A stretch of DNA of 64,000 nt, taken from assembly GCA_032718865.1 (NCBI GenBank), contig JALUTQ010000033.1, forward strand, positions 1,116,001-1,180,000, written 5' to 3'. This stretch comes from Tilletia caries (taxonomy: Eukaryota > Basidiomycota > Exobasidiomycetes > Tilletiales > Tilletiaceae). The notes beneath the pieces are model-generated. The model was not told the origin of the DNA. It worked only from the letters and a program-made list of their open reading frames with translations, and did no database searches. Shown here in pieces: positions 33,753-44,269 of this stretch (position 1 is its first letter; each line of letters begins with the position of its first letter). Position numbers and translations under genes: made by a program.

Positions 33753-34026
33753 CGTGATTAGCAGTGCAGAGCAGAGTGCGTAAGTGAGTGAGTGTTGCTG
33801 GTGCTGTTGCTGTTGCTGTCGCTGTCGAGGTGCGCAGGGATGAGAGCGACCTGCACCTGAGTCCGTGCCTGGCTGAGTGAGTGAGTGAGTGCGGACCTTC
33901 CACTCGGCCGAGAGAGCAGCACCGCTTACATCAGCACAATTTCCTTCCCACTCCCTGACTCAAAATCTTGTGAGATCGCCGACGATAGCGAGCAGGGAGA
34001 CAAGGACGACACCGACAGCATCAACG
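33753..34026. promoter_or_regulatory. Divergent promoter region between the epsin and PQ-loop genes
   Basis: The 274 bp separate the two start codons of opposite-strand genes. It contains short runs of TGAGTGAGTGAGTG and GCTGTTGCTGTTGCTG. No TATA box or binding site can be assigned with confidence. Confidence 0.5.
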
Positions 34027-35410
34027 ATGGCACCCGCACTCGCAGCAGCAGCAGCAACACGCTCAGCAGCACAGCGCAGACTGCCACACACGCGCACAAT
34101 CATCGCAGCCGGTCTGCTCTCGACCCGCACCCTCTCCACCGTCCTGCTCTCGACCACCACCTCGGAGAACATCCCCGCCTGGCGCGAGCACGCCTCCATC
34201 GTCGTCGGGTTCCTCTCCATCGCTTGCTGGGTTACCGTCTACTCCCCGTGCGTACCTCCCTCATCTCGATCCCCGTATCGCTGACTTTCATGTCTCTCCC
34301 CCCTCTCTCTCTCTCTTGGTTCTTCTTGGTTCTGACCACAAAAACAGTTCCCGCCTTCGTACAGTCAACTGCTCGAGAACTACAGGAACAAGTCATCCGA
34401 GGGGCTCTCTACTCTCTTCATCCTCATATGGCTCGCCGGTGATGCCCTCAACTGGCTAGGCGCACTCCTCCAAGGCCTCCTCTGGACTCAGGTCAGTCTC
34501 TCCCTCAAACCTCATTCTGCCCAACATGCTGACTTTATCATCCGTGCTTCATCTGCAGATCGCCCTCGCTGGATACTACGTCTTCTGCGACATCGCCCTC
34601 CTCTGGCAAGCCTACTACTACACAAAGTACTACCTCAACGGCGTCCGCATCGAGCGACACCCCATCGCACACGGAAACATCGTGCCCTCCACCACGAACG
34701 GCACCCACGCCGCATCAGAGACCACACCCCTCCTCCAAGGCGCCACTCAGCCGGGCGCGAGCACCATCACCAACGCTTCTGCTATCAGCATCTCTCGCCG
34801 CCCTACGCGCAAGTCGCAGATCATTCTTTGGAGTACAGCTACAACCTTTGTCGCTGCTGTTGGAGTTATCGCCTTCTTCGTCTTCAAGCCGGCTTCTTCG
34901 CCCGGCGGTTCTCCTCCACCGCATGTGCACCCGCCGTCGCCCGATGGACCCGGCGCGGGCATTCCGAAGCATCAGTGGAGATGGGATGCTCAGATCTACG
35001 GATGGGCCAGCGCACTCCTCTACCGTGAGTCCGTTCTTCATCCGATCGTGTTTCAATTCACTGAACTGAACTTCTATTCTTCTAAAGTGACCTCGCGCAT
35101 CCCGCAGATAATGAAGAACCGCAAGACCTACTGCGAAGGCCTCTCCATGGCCCTCTTCGTCTTCGCCCTCCTCGGAAACTCTACCTACGTAGCCTCCATC
35201 ATGCTCAAGTCAACCGACCCGGAATACCTCCTCGAGAACGCATCCTGGCTCGTTGGCTCCCTCGGCGTCGTCTTCCTCGACTTCATCGTGCTGGCCCAGT
35301 TCGTCAAGTACGCCCCGGAGAGGGAGAAGTTGCGGTTGGAGGTGGAGGCGGCTGCGGAGGCGGAGGCGGCGGCTGTGCAGGCTTTGGCCCAGCCTCATGC
35401 TTCAGCTTGA
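34027..35410 (+). CDS. PQ-loop vacuolar amino-acid transporter (YPQ1/RTC2 type)
   Basis: Exons 34027-34251, 34348-34491, 34559-35024 and 35088-35410 give 385 aa with all phases matching. The first PQ-loop region reads SYSQLLENYRNKSSEGLS (the PQ pair itself is replaced), and the second, canonical one is SRIPQIMKNRKTYCEGLS. Hydrophobic segments such as ASIVVGFLSIACWVTVYSP, LFILIWLAGDALNWLGALL, IALAGYYVFCDIALLWQAYY and SIMLKS...VVFLDFIVLAQFV fit a seven-helix PQ-loop fold. A loop of about 120 residues between helices 4 and 5 is Ser/Thr/Pro-rich. Yeast homologues export basic amino acids from the vacuole. Nearly the same gene is present at 62761-64000. The exon 1 donor was set at GTACCT (34252) because the neighbouring GTGCGT donor breaks the frame. 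Confidence 0.88.
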
Positions 35411-36478
35411 ACGATGGAGTCAGGGGCGCAAACTTTCCCCACGAACGGACCCACCTGGCCCCAATTCGAAGGCCTCTACTCGCGTATCCTCATTCAGGCG
35501 AGGGGGGGTCCGGACTCAGGCTGTCGGCCTGGACATTCGGCACTCGCCCACGATATAGACGACTCTTTCTCTCGCTCGCTCCACCTTCTCATCTTTCGAC
35601 CCGGAACTCCATCAACGCCCGTCCCCATTCGTACATGCTCAAACAGCGGCCTTCCTTCTCCCCCTTTCGGCCCCGCCTTCACCTTCCCCAGCCTGCACTT
35701 CCCCTTTCGCCCCAAGCAATTCGGTGCGTCGGTTGAATTCGTCCTTCCGATTGGGACATCCCGGCTTCCCGTCCTGTCACCCGTCGTTCATGTACCCTCG
35801 CTTTTACAGTCTTTCTCAGTCTACATGTCGCGATACATGACCAATCGATTCGGTACATATGCTCATCCATCGAACCACATCGTGTCAGGCCATGTCTCTT
35901 CCCTTCATGTGTGGAAGCGGTGGGAGGGCTGGGGATGCGTTTGCCTCTCGAGGCTCGTGTTCAACGGCCCTGAACCCCATTCTCAAGTGAATACTGAACA
36001 TTCACGTCTTCCCTCCAACTTCACTATTACCTGCTCGTCTCTCACCATTTGTCACGTTCCATGCTCTCTTCGACATCTGTACCAATCTGAAAGACGTTCC
36101 ATCCTGAATGGACGCTTTGCGTCTCGACCTCGCAGGAAACGTGTGACGCGTCTTCCAGAAGAGAGGTTCACCGTTCACAGTCTGGAGAGAAATTTGATTG
36201 CGTTAGTGTTGCGAGTGAGCCCAGGGGAACGGTGCTGCACTGAACATGAATGGAAGAATGTGGGAAGAAAGGAGAGTGCGGAGGGGATTTTGGAGGACGG
36301 GAAAGGGGGAAAACCCTCGTCGAGAGGGAAGGCTGTGAGATGCGAGGTTGGATCGAAGCCTTCTAGATGCGGTGGTGGGAGTGCTCGCTGATTAGATTCT
36401 TGAAGTTGCTCGAAGGCATCACTTGAGCTCTGATGCATCAGGCATCAGGCGTGAACGAGCTACGAGATGGATGACGTC
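35411..36478. other. Region between two genes; long open frame not accepted as a gene
   Basis: A 325-codon plus-strand frame (35414-36391) starts 4 bp after the PQ-loop stop. It has no domain, no splice structure and unusual composition, and is probably 3' UTR and intergenic DNA. Confidence 0.4.
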
Positions 36479-38494
36479 TCAAGACTCAGATCCGGGCTCC
36501 TGATCGTAGTAGGAAGAAGAGCGGTCAGAAGAGTACCGGATCGTGTCGAGAGAAGACGCTCCATCGTCTGGCAGCGTCAAATGGGCTCCTAGCGAGGACA
36601 GAAACGTTGCCTTTGGTAGGTTGGGCGAATGGTCTGCAGATGGCCGCTCTGCTAGCGTTGTCGCGATTGCTTGCGAGCGTCTATGATCAGAACAAGGTGG
36701 GTCACTTTCGAGATTCGTCCTTGATCGTAGCGCCGCTTCGAGCCCACCATCGGCTTCCGATGTACCGATGCTCTTGTCCGTCGCATTGCCAATACCACCG
36801 GGATATAGCCTCGTCTTTGCGGATATGCTTGCCTGTTGTATCAGGACTAAGAGTGGCCTTTCAAGGCTGGCGTAGGCCACGGAGGCCACCATGACAACTC
36901 CGAAGAGCAAGGTGATGTAGCAGCAACAGGCGAGGGCCACGACGAGGACCGGAGCTCTTGGCTGTTTTTCCATCTCCGGATAGTGAGTCGCCGCTACGGC
37001 AACAGCAAGAATCTGTAAGGAAATCCCTCCCCCAAGGATACAGACTGTGAAGTGGACCGGAAGAAACTCAAGTCAGCTAAGAAGGGGTTGTCCTAATAGC
37101 CCGGACGCTTTGAAGAACGTACTGCATTGCACTGTTGGATAAGGAAGCTCCAACTTCGCGTCAGAGAGGAGAAGCGAAACACAATATCGGATACACCCGC
37201 TACTCACCTGTGAAATAGATAAGCACTTTTCGAGTAGCTTGGTGGTCCATTTTCCTGACCAAGTCCCCTGCACTATCGGTCCGTCTCGTCAGTGTGGTGC
37301 CCTTATGGGTCGGATTATCCTCGGCGCTGTCCATGAGGGTCTGCGGCGGAGCAGATCTGACGCCGGCGCTCTCTTTGCTGATATCGACCATCCGGACCGT
37401 TGGAGAAGGTACTTCGTCTGCGCTTGCTGAATTGGCACTCGTCGGCTTCTTTGTCGCCAGGAATCTCCGGAGACTTGAGATCGTGCGCCAGCTGACCCAC
37501 ACGTACAGGGCAGTCATCCCAAAGCAGATGATGAACCACATTATGCAAGCGACTGACACCATGAAGGAGGACCGAAGGAGGTGGTTCCAGATCTGATGGG
37601 AGTGTAGATCCAACAGTGTGATGAGAAATGTTGTAGCGCTTTGCCTTATCAAGCCCTCAATTCCCCGTTTACTTACCTTCTGGGCATCGACGAGCATCTC
37701 GCGACTGAGCTCCGTCTCGTCCTGATATCGATGGTGAAAAGCTGGCCAGTCTTTCGTGACCACGCGTTGCCAGTGGTAGTCGGAAATGGCTGTTGGCACC
37801 ATGAGTATGGTGAATGCCAGGGGAAGGAAGGAGAGGCAAACTGTGTTCAAAACTCGAGCAGGCATCTTGTGCGAGGTGACTTTTCCCGTGAGCTGTTCAG
37901 GCATGGCCGCAAGGAAGATCCCCCATAGTTCTAGCCATTCACCCACTGCGAGGGGTGTGAAGAGGCAAATGACCCAAAGGGGATTATGCTGTACCGGCTT
38001 GTGCTTCTGAGTGCTGACAAATATGTCGCACACACACGCCAAGACGAGGATGAAGAAGATGCTGGCGGAGATCGTCCAGCCCTAGCATTGCCAGCGCAAA
38101 GAGTCAGCTTTAAGCGACGCGCTGACAACCTTCTGGGAGAGTTGCGAGGCAAAGCCGCAGGGCAAACTGCAAAACTTACATTCTGGGCGTGTGGCACGAT
38201 GAGAGCGCGTTTCTCGCCTTGACCGAATCGCAAGACCCATAAGGTGCCCCGTCGCATTCTTTGGACAATGACGATTAGGCAGACGGCCAACAGGACGGAG
38301 AGCAGGACGATGGAGATGATGAAGGTGATCTTCACCCATTGCGGGCAGTCCCAATGTATCATGGCCCGAACGAAGTGTTGAAGCTCGGCGGCATCTTGGA
38401 ATTCTGGGAACCTCGCTCGGGTGGCGCTGTGGTCCCGCGAAAAGAAGGTGGGAGGCGGCGGCGGTGGCAGGTCGAACCTCGAATAGAGATCCAT
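36479..38494 (-). CDS. Seven-transmembrane protein, intact copy
   Basis: Exons 38494-38180, 38081-37677, 37592-37208 and 37044-36479 give 556 aa, all junctions in phase. The start MDLYSRFD was chosen because it is conserved in both copies and follows a likely 5'-UTR intron acceptor (CTCTGCAG); an in-frame upstream ATG also exists. Seven hydrophobic segments are visible: ITFIISIVLLSVLLAVCLIV; SASIFFILVLACVCDIFV; PLWVICLFTPLAVGEWLELW; NTVCLSFLPLAFTILMVPTA; SFMVSVACIMWFIICFGMTA; VLIYFTVCILGGGISLQILA; LALACCCYITLLFGVVMVAS. The long cytosolic C-terminus is Ser-rich. The topology is GPCR-like but I see no signature of a named receptor family. It is one half of an inverted duplication; the other copy carries a frameshift. 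Confidence 0.78.
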
Positions 38495-38890
38495 GACTCG
38501 AAGCCGTTCTTGAGGAAAGGCACTGGTATATTTGGAGGACAGGATGGATCTGCAGAGTGGAGGAGGAGGAGGAGGAGGAGGAGGACAAGGAGGAAAGGTT
38601 ACAAGAGAAGGGAGAAAGAGGATCCTGGCTGAGCGAAGGGAGGAATGATTGGAGAGAGTGAGCATTCCCTTCTCATACTCTCTGAACTCGAGAGACTGAT
38701 TGAATGCCGGCCTCAGGCCATGTGAAGATGCCATCGTCGCTTGCACGGAAAGCGTCTGGAACACAAGATTGCCAGTTTGATCCTGAGCACAGGCCGTCTC
38801 AGCGCATCAGCCCTGAGAACCAAGGCTCTAGCTCTGGCTCTTGCGTGGGCTGCGATGAGATTTTCGGGACGCGCGGACCTTCAGCGCGTC
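36479..38890 (-). repeat. Duplicated segment, copy 2 (inverted partner at 21050-23546)
   Basis: It carries the intact 7TM gene and about 400 bp of upstream sequence homologous to the other copy, on the opposite strand. Confidence 0.8.
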
Positions 38891-38930
38891 AGATTCCGTG
38901 GTGGTGGTGGTAATCATCTACTATTTCTGG

Positions 38931-39614
38931 CAGTGGTGCAACATACTATCGATAGTATCCTACGATAGTATACTATATAGTATATACTATTTACGCAATA
39001 TACTATAGTATACCGCGAATTGCCAGCATTTTTTCGATGGTCATACTATATACTATTTGGTTTTGGCGGCGGTAATATAGTATGATTATAGTATGTTTTG
39101 CCTCACTTGGGGAAAAATATACTAGAACTATCCTACAGTAGTATACAAGTGTACTATAGTACTCAAACAGTATACTGGATGTATCATCTTTTTATACTAT
39201 ATTATACTTTCAGAGTAATATGAAAAGAGTATCCTAGAAACATCCACAATAGGATGTCTCTAGGATCATTGCAAAGAGCTTGCTGTACACTAAAGTATAC
39301 TATTTGTGTGCTATAGTGCACTTCTAGTGCATTATATATGTCATGCAGACATACTTAGCTCTATCCTATAATACACTTTTAGTAACATACTAAGTCACAA
39401 TTCGGCCAGGAATTGTCATTATATACTATAGTATGAATATAGTAGACTTCAAGTGGCATATAATTTACGCCGCATACTATAGTATACTATCAGGAGATAG
39501 TATATACTTTTTGCATACTATGGATAGTATGTGGCTCATTTTCAAAAAACATACTATATACTATAGTACTTTCTGACTCAAAAGTGACATACTATAGTAT
39601 AATATGCACCACTG
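38931..39614. mobile_element. hAT-like MITE with ACTATAGTATA-type interior
   Basis: The ends are CAGTGGTGCA and its inverted copy. The TSD ATTTCTGG is at 38923-38930 and 39615-39622. The 684-bp interior is AT-rich and consists of TACTATAGTATAC-like palindromic units; nothing is coded. Its base composition is unlike anything around it. Confidence 0.88.
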
Positions 39615-40619
39615 ATTTCTGGGCGTAGCGCCTATGATAGTTATTGGCCGGAGCCTGATTACATACGCAACTAAGTATGCAGAAGGTCATGGAAGGCGAT
39701 AGGGGAAGAAGTCGAGATGGGATAGGGGGAGCAGTATAGTCCTAATGGACGCGGGAGGGGCTAAATGCGATGGTGTGGATGAATGATGATTGATGGGAGC
39801 TGGATGACCGCGCGGCCTGTATACGCAACCGGGGCTGCTGGAGATGTGTTTGGTATGAGGGGTCGAAGTTGATGGTGCAAGGAAACTGTGTTGGAGATTA
39901 TTGTTGTTGTGGTTGTTGCTTGTCCCACGGTCGGTGAAAAACGACCGGTGCTGAGGAGGAACTTGGCCGTGTCTGACGAGGCTGCTGGGCTGAGATGGTG
40001 AGGAAGCTGCTGAATGGGCAGTCCTTTGGCGCGCAGCTCCTGTCGCAATGCAAAACGTTCGGTCGCATATCGGCGGCACGTCAGCAGAATATGCGGGACG
40101 TCGTCGAGTACTTCGCACTCTTCGCACTGGTCCGAGTCCTTGTGCCCGGATCGATGCAGGTATGCATTTGTCGGAGCGTGCCCTGTCCGTGCTTGGAACA
40201 TGGCCGATGTCGCTGCTCTCGACAGTCGACAGCTTCGACAACGCTCCTCTGGTCGTCTTTCCTCCTGTCCCTTTCCGGATTCTCCTGTGGAACCCGCCTC
40301 CTTTTCCCACTCTGTACCCCCTGCCTGCAACCCCCTTCTTCACTCCTTCAATCACCGCCGCCAAACTGACCGCCATTCCGACCTCCACTGCCTCCGCCGC
40401 TTCCGCCGCTTCCTTTGCCAACCCGTCAACCTAACCTCCTCATTCGCTGCCATTTCTTCGTGCCCCGGGCACCAGATCAGGCGGAAAGCGCACCACCTAT
40501 TCTGGGTGCGGATGGCGCCGATAGTCGCGTGAATCTGCAGCACCAGGTGCTGTCCTGACTGACGCCTTGGAGGGCGACCCAGAGCCATGATGGCCGCCTG
40601 ATTGTCTGCTGCGATGGTG

Positions 40620-40880
40620 TGCTAGTATGGACTCTGGGCTCACCGCCATCCTCCTCACCGTTCTTTCCCCGTTCCGTTATCATATCTAATCTCCCTCACT
40701 TCCTCTCTCACTTTCTCTCACTACTCACTTCCCTCTCGGCCGAGATTCCTTCCTCCACATTTCCCACGCTTCTCGCTCGATTACTTCACTTCTCTCGCAC
40801 TCCTCACTTGTACTTAGCTTCCCTCAGTCATCACTCATTGAACACAGCTTTCTCTTACTCGCAAGTGCCACACTTGTACA
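40620..40880. mobile_element. 261-bp insertion with TG...CA ends and 7-bp direct repeats
   Basis: It splits the RNase H domain of the LINE between FQVTI and ADNQAAI. The flanking repeats are GATGGTG at 40613-40619 and 40881-40887. The ends are TGCTAGTATGG and CTTGTACA. The interior is pyrimidine-rich on the plus strand with no coding. It could be a solo LTR (TG...CA), but a 7-bp TSD is longer than the usual 4-6 bp; a very small MITE is the alternative. Confidence 0.6.
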
Positions 40881-41085
40881 GATGGTGACTTGGAACAGAG
40901 GAATGTTGCTTGCTTCTGCGGCTTTGAGGGCCAACAGAATACCCTGCAGTTCCGCTTCGTACACCGTGTGATGCTGGTCTGAGCCTAGGTGAGCTTGAGA
41001 GGATAGGCGTGTTTGCTCGTTGATGGCGGCTGCTCCGACACTGCCTTCAATTCGCGAGCCATCCGTGAACCAGACTTGTTCGAAA

Positions 41086-41873
41086 TAAGGTTGTCCCCGG
41101 AGTAACGCGGAGAGCTCCGCCTCCGCACTTCCAAATTCCGCCGGAATTTTGACTTTCTGAGGCGAGCTCCGCCTCCGCAGACTAAGACAGAGCGGAAAAA
41201 ACCAGCTCCGCGTTCCGACGGAATTATACAAAAGTTGAAATCCCAGCTCCGCGCTCCGCGTTTTTCTGTGCGTTTTCATAATGCTCCTCCGTGCTCCGTG
41301 TATGCGGAGCTCGGAATTCCGCGGAATTCCGTCGCAGCGCAGTGGTGGTATAAGTTGCTCTCAGAATGACTCTAATACACTCAGAGCTATACATTCACCA
41401 TCCGACATTGTTGCGGTATTGACTCCAGTGCTATTTTTGAAGTTCTCAACGGATGATGATGCCTGTTTTATCCCCTGCGGGTGTCTCGAGGATGCCTATT
41501 TTTCTCGGAATTCCGCACTTTCCGCGGAAATTTTGCGGAATTCCGGCGGAGCGCACCCGAAATGAGGTCACGTGACCCTAATTTTTCGACTATCACGTGA
41601 CCTCACAGCTCCGTCGGAATTCCGCGGAAATTCCGCCGGAATTTTCACACAATTTTGACGACTCCGCGCTCCGCACTTTTGGCAAGTAGGCCCAGGATTG
41701 GGCTCCGCCTCCGCACAAATTCCGGCGGAGTCCTCCAAGCGGACTCCGTGCTTTTTTAAGATCAAAAATTTCTCGAAAGTGAGCTCCGCGCTCCGCCTCC
41801 GGCGGAGCCCTCCGTCGGAGGAGTGCGGAGTCCGCAAAACCCCAGCTCCGCGTCAACTCCGGGGACAACCTTA
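41086..41873. mobile_element. hAT-like MITE, TAAGGTTGTCC family, copy 1
   Basis: Perfect 18-bp TIRs start TAAGGTTGTCCCCGGAGT. The 8-bp TSD GTTCGAAA is at 41078-41085 and 41874-41881. The 788-bp interior is built from GGAGCTCCGCCTCCGC and GGAATTCCGCGGAATTCC motifs. It is inserted in the LINE RNase H domain. A second copy at 56054-56849 differs by scattered substitutions and small indels (about 96% identical over the first 250 bp by eye). Confidence 0.92.
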
Positions 41874-42836
41874 GTTCGAAAATGGAGCCAGTCAGGGACT
41901 CGCACAGAGCCAGGGCGTCGTCTCGGGGCAGGATTACAGTCTCGATGCCACTGTCCCAGCCCGGTTCGGCGGGGAACGGACTGACTCGTTCGAGTGCGTC
42001 CAACTCCACCGTTTCGAAGAAAGGCTGACAGAAGATGCGCATGAGTGGGGTTCGATATCTTTCTGCCGGTCTCCGGAAGGCGCGCCTGGCCAACTCTGCT
42101 GCTGGATTGAAGGTGCTTCCCGTCAGGAGTTCGGCTGCCTGTGTGGCCACGAAGCTGTCCAAATGCGCTCCGATCGGGGCGATGCCGCTGTCGAAGTGAA
42201 GGGCATCGGCGGGGGAAGTCCGGAAGCCTCCCAAGGCGCGTCGAAGGGCTGAGTTCTGCAGAATTTGGAGGCGCTTAGTGAGGTGGTTGTTGGCACCGAA
42301 GGGATGACATACGATTGCCGCATATTGTGCTTTGGGAAGAACGATGGCTTGATATAAGCGAAGGAGGTGGCCCATACTTATACCCAGTGGTCGGCATGGG
42401 TGTGGATGTCATATCATCCGACCAATCGGATGTGGATGTGGATGAGGCGGCCGATTTTGGTTTCAGCTCGGATGTGGATGAGGCGGATGAGATACATCCG
42501 GATGTCTTCCGAATCCGACCCTCATCCGACCCTCATCAGCTGATGCATGGATGACATCCGGCTGAAGTACGTGAAAGCCAAATTTTCCGCCATTAAACTG
42601 ATTCTTGATTTTTGAAATTGCATATTTTGGTGTCATCGGCTTAGATCCCGGTCAGATCGGATGATTGTCTGCTCTTGGTTAGAATGATCATCGGTCCATC
42701 ACCTGATCTCATCCATGCGCAGCACGCTGAAAAGACTTTTGTCACCGGTCAGCTCCATCACCACCACCACATCCATTGCCTTCAGCAAGTTTCCCGACCA
42801 TGCCATCATACGCGCAGGAACTCAAACTCTTGGATA

Positions 42837-43199
42837 TCACCGGGCAATGGTTTTTGCCATGGCCTTGACACCGAGGAAATGGGCCAGGCGCTTTCTTCGC
42901 TCTCTCTGTTCCCTCAGGCCACCGCAAGCTGGAAGGCCTTCCTGGAATACAACGGCGAGTTCATCGACAAGAAGGAGCCCGAGGAATACGACTTTTCTAA
43001 ACGAGTGAGTAGCTAGACGACTCATGCGCTGCGATGGATAGGGTATCGATGCTGATATCCGCTGTCTCTTCTTGTTCCTACCTTCAGCCTCGCATCGACA
43101 AGGGCCCATTGGAAAAACCATCCGGCCATATTCGTTCGCCTGAGGATCCTGAAGCAGCGCCTCGCTCTGCTCCAAGGCTGCGCCGGTCAGATGAGTGAG
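42837..43199 (+). pseudogene. Captured gene fragment with a normal intron
   Basis: The plus-strand frame contains FLEYNGEFIDKKEPEEYDFS, then a good intron (GTGAGT at 43010 to a polypyrimidine tract and CAG at 43087), then PRIDKGPLEKPSGHIRSPED, ending in TGA at 43199. The 5' part is unclear. No family is recognised. It lies wholly inside the hAT-like element, so it is probably a transduplicated piece of a host gene. Confidence 0.4.
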
Positions 43200-43219
43200 G
43201 ACATGAGAGGCCAAACAGG

Positions 43220-43930
43220 CAAGGCTCGGCAACTTACCAACTTACCTAACTGCAACTGCGGGTAAGTTAACTTAATTTAGTTAAACTGTGACTAAACTGC
43301 GGGCGGCGGAGCCTCCGAAAAAATTAAGTCAACTTAAACTGTATGGGTTCGGACACGGTAACTTATAGTCACTAGCAGTTGCCGTTCGGAAGCCGAAGAT
43401 TTGACCCAACTTACAGTTACTCACAGCTACTTACAGTGCGAACTTATAGCTACTTATAGTTACTTACAGCTACTTAAAGTTACTCACAGTGCGCACAGTA
43501 ACTAATCACAACCGTAGTAGTCAACTATTAATAACTGTATCCAGTAACTAACAATAACTGGAACAGTTAACTATTAACAACTGTGCCCCCAGTAACTAAT
43601 AATGACTGTAACAAGTAACTAAAAATAACCAAAAAGCATGAGTCTTTGGAGGTAGTCAAGAGAGGAAACATGTAGGAGCGAGCTCGGAGGCGGCAAAGTA
43701 CGTGCCTAAAGGCAAAATGGAATAGTACCAGACATCTTGAGGCAGATACTGCGTGAATTGGGTGACTGAGACGCGCTTAAGTTACTATAAATAACTGTAA
43801 GTAACGTATAGTGAAAGGCTCAAAATTAAGTTAACTGTAATGATAGTAAGTGGCTAAACTGTGACTAAACTAAACTGCGGGCGCCGGCGCCGGGTTCCAA
43901 CTTAAACTAAACTTAACTGCGGACCAAATG
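43220..43930. mobile_element. Probable hAT-like MITE of the CAAGG / AACTGTAAC family, nested
   Basis: The left end CAAGGCTCGG matches the family at 46425 and 54763. The interior is AACTTA / AACTGTAACT units. Flanking AAACAGG repeats occur at 43213-43219 and 43931-43937 (7 bp, or 8 with one mismatch). The right end is diverged from the family consensus. Removing it joins a minus-strand open frame across the site (AQQLVPC then LASHVLTHL), supporting a real insertion. Confidence 0.6.
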
Positions 43931-43937
43931 AAACAGG

Positions 43938-44269
43938 GCACCAGTTGCTGCGCGACATGTGGGATGTCAAGATTCGGTGCTTGTCCTTCGAGCTGCTGGA
44001 AAGAGAGAAGGAGCAGCCGTAACTCCATCGCAGGACCGAGAGGGCCGGCTCCGCGGGTGTCCGTCCATGTGATCGTGTCGCCACTGACGAAGAGCTTCTC
44101 AGGCTTTGGTCCATATTTCGCCAAGAGCGGCACGAGGGTCGAGCCGGGAGCGTCTGGTCGACCAAAGAGAAGCTTGTGAAGGTCGACTTGCTGCACGACA
44201 CCAGGAGAAGGCCAATATTCTGTGAGGCCTCTGTTGAGAATGGCCTTCTGTTCGGACTGGGATGTCATG
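43938..44269 (-). pseudogene. Captured coding-like fragment, minus strand
   Basis: From an ATG at 44269 the frame reads MTSQSEQKAILNRGLTEYW and continues for about 110 residues to AQQLVPC, including LFVSGDTITWTDTRGAGPLG. It continues across the nested insertion into 43219-43000. I do not recognise a family. Like the plus-strand fragment, it is bounded by the hAT-like ends. Confidence 0.35.

Noticed and set aside
35414..36391. 325-codon plus-strand frame after the PQ-loop gene
   Set aside because: No domain, no splice signals, composition like non-coding DNA; probably 3' UTR and spacer.
40620..40880. Intron in LINE ORF2
   Set aside because: Direct repeats flank it and no GT...AG pair fits the frame; an insertion explains it better.
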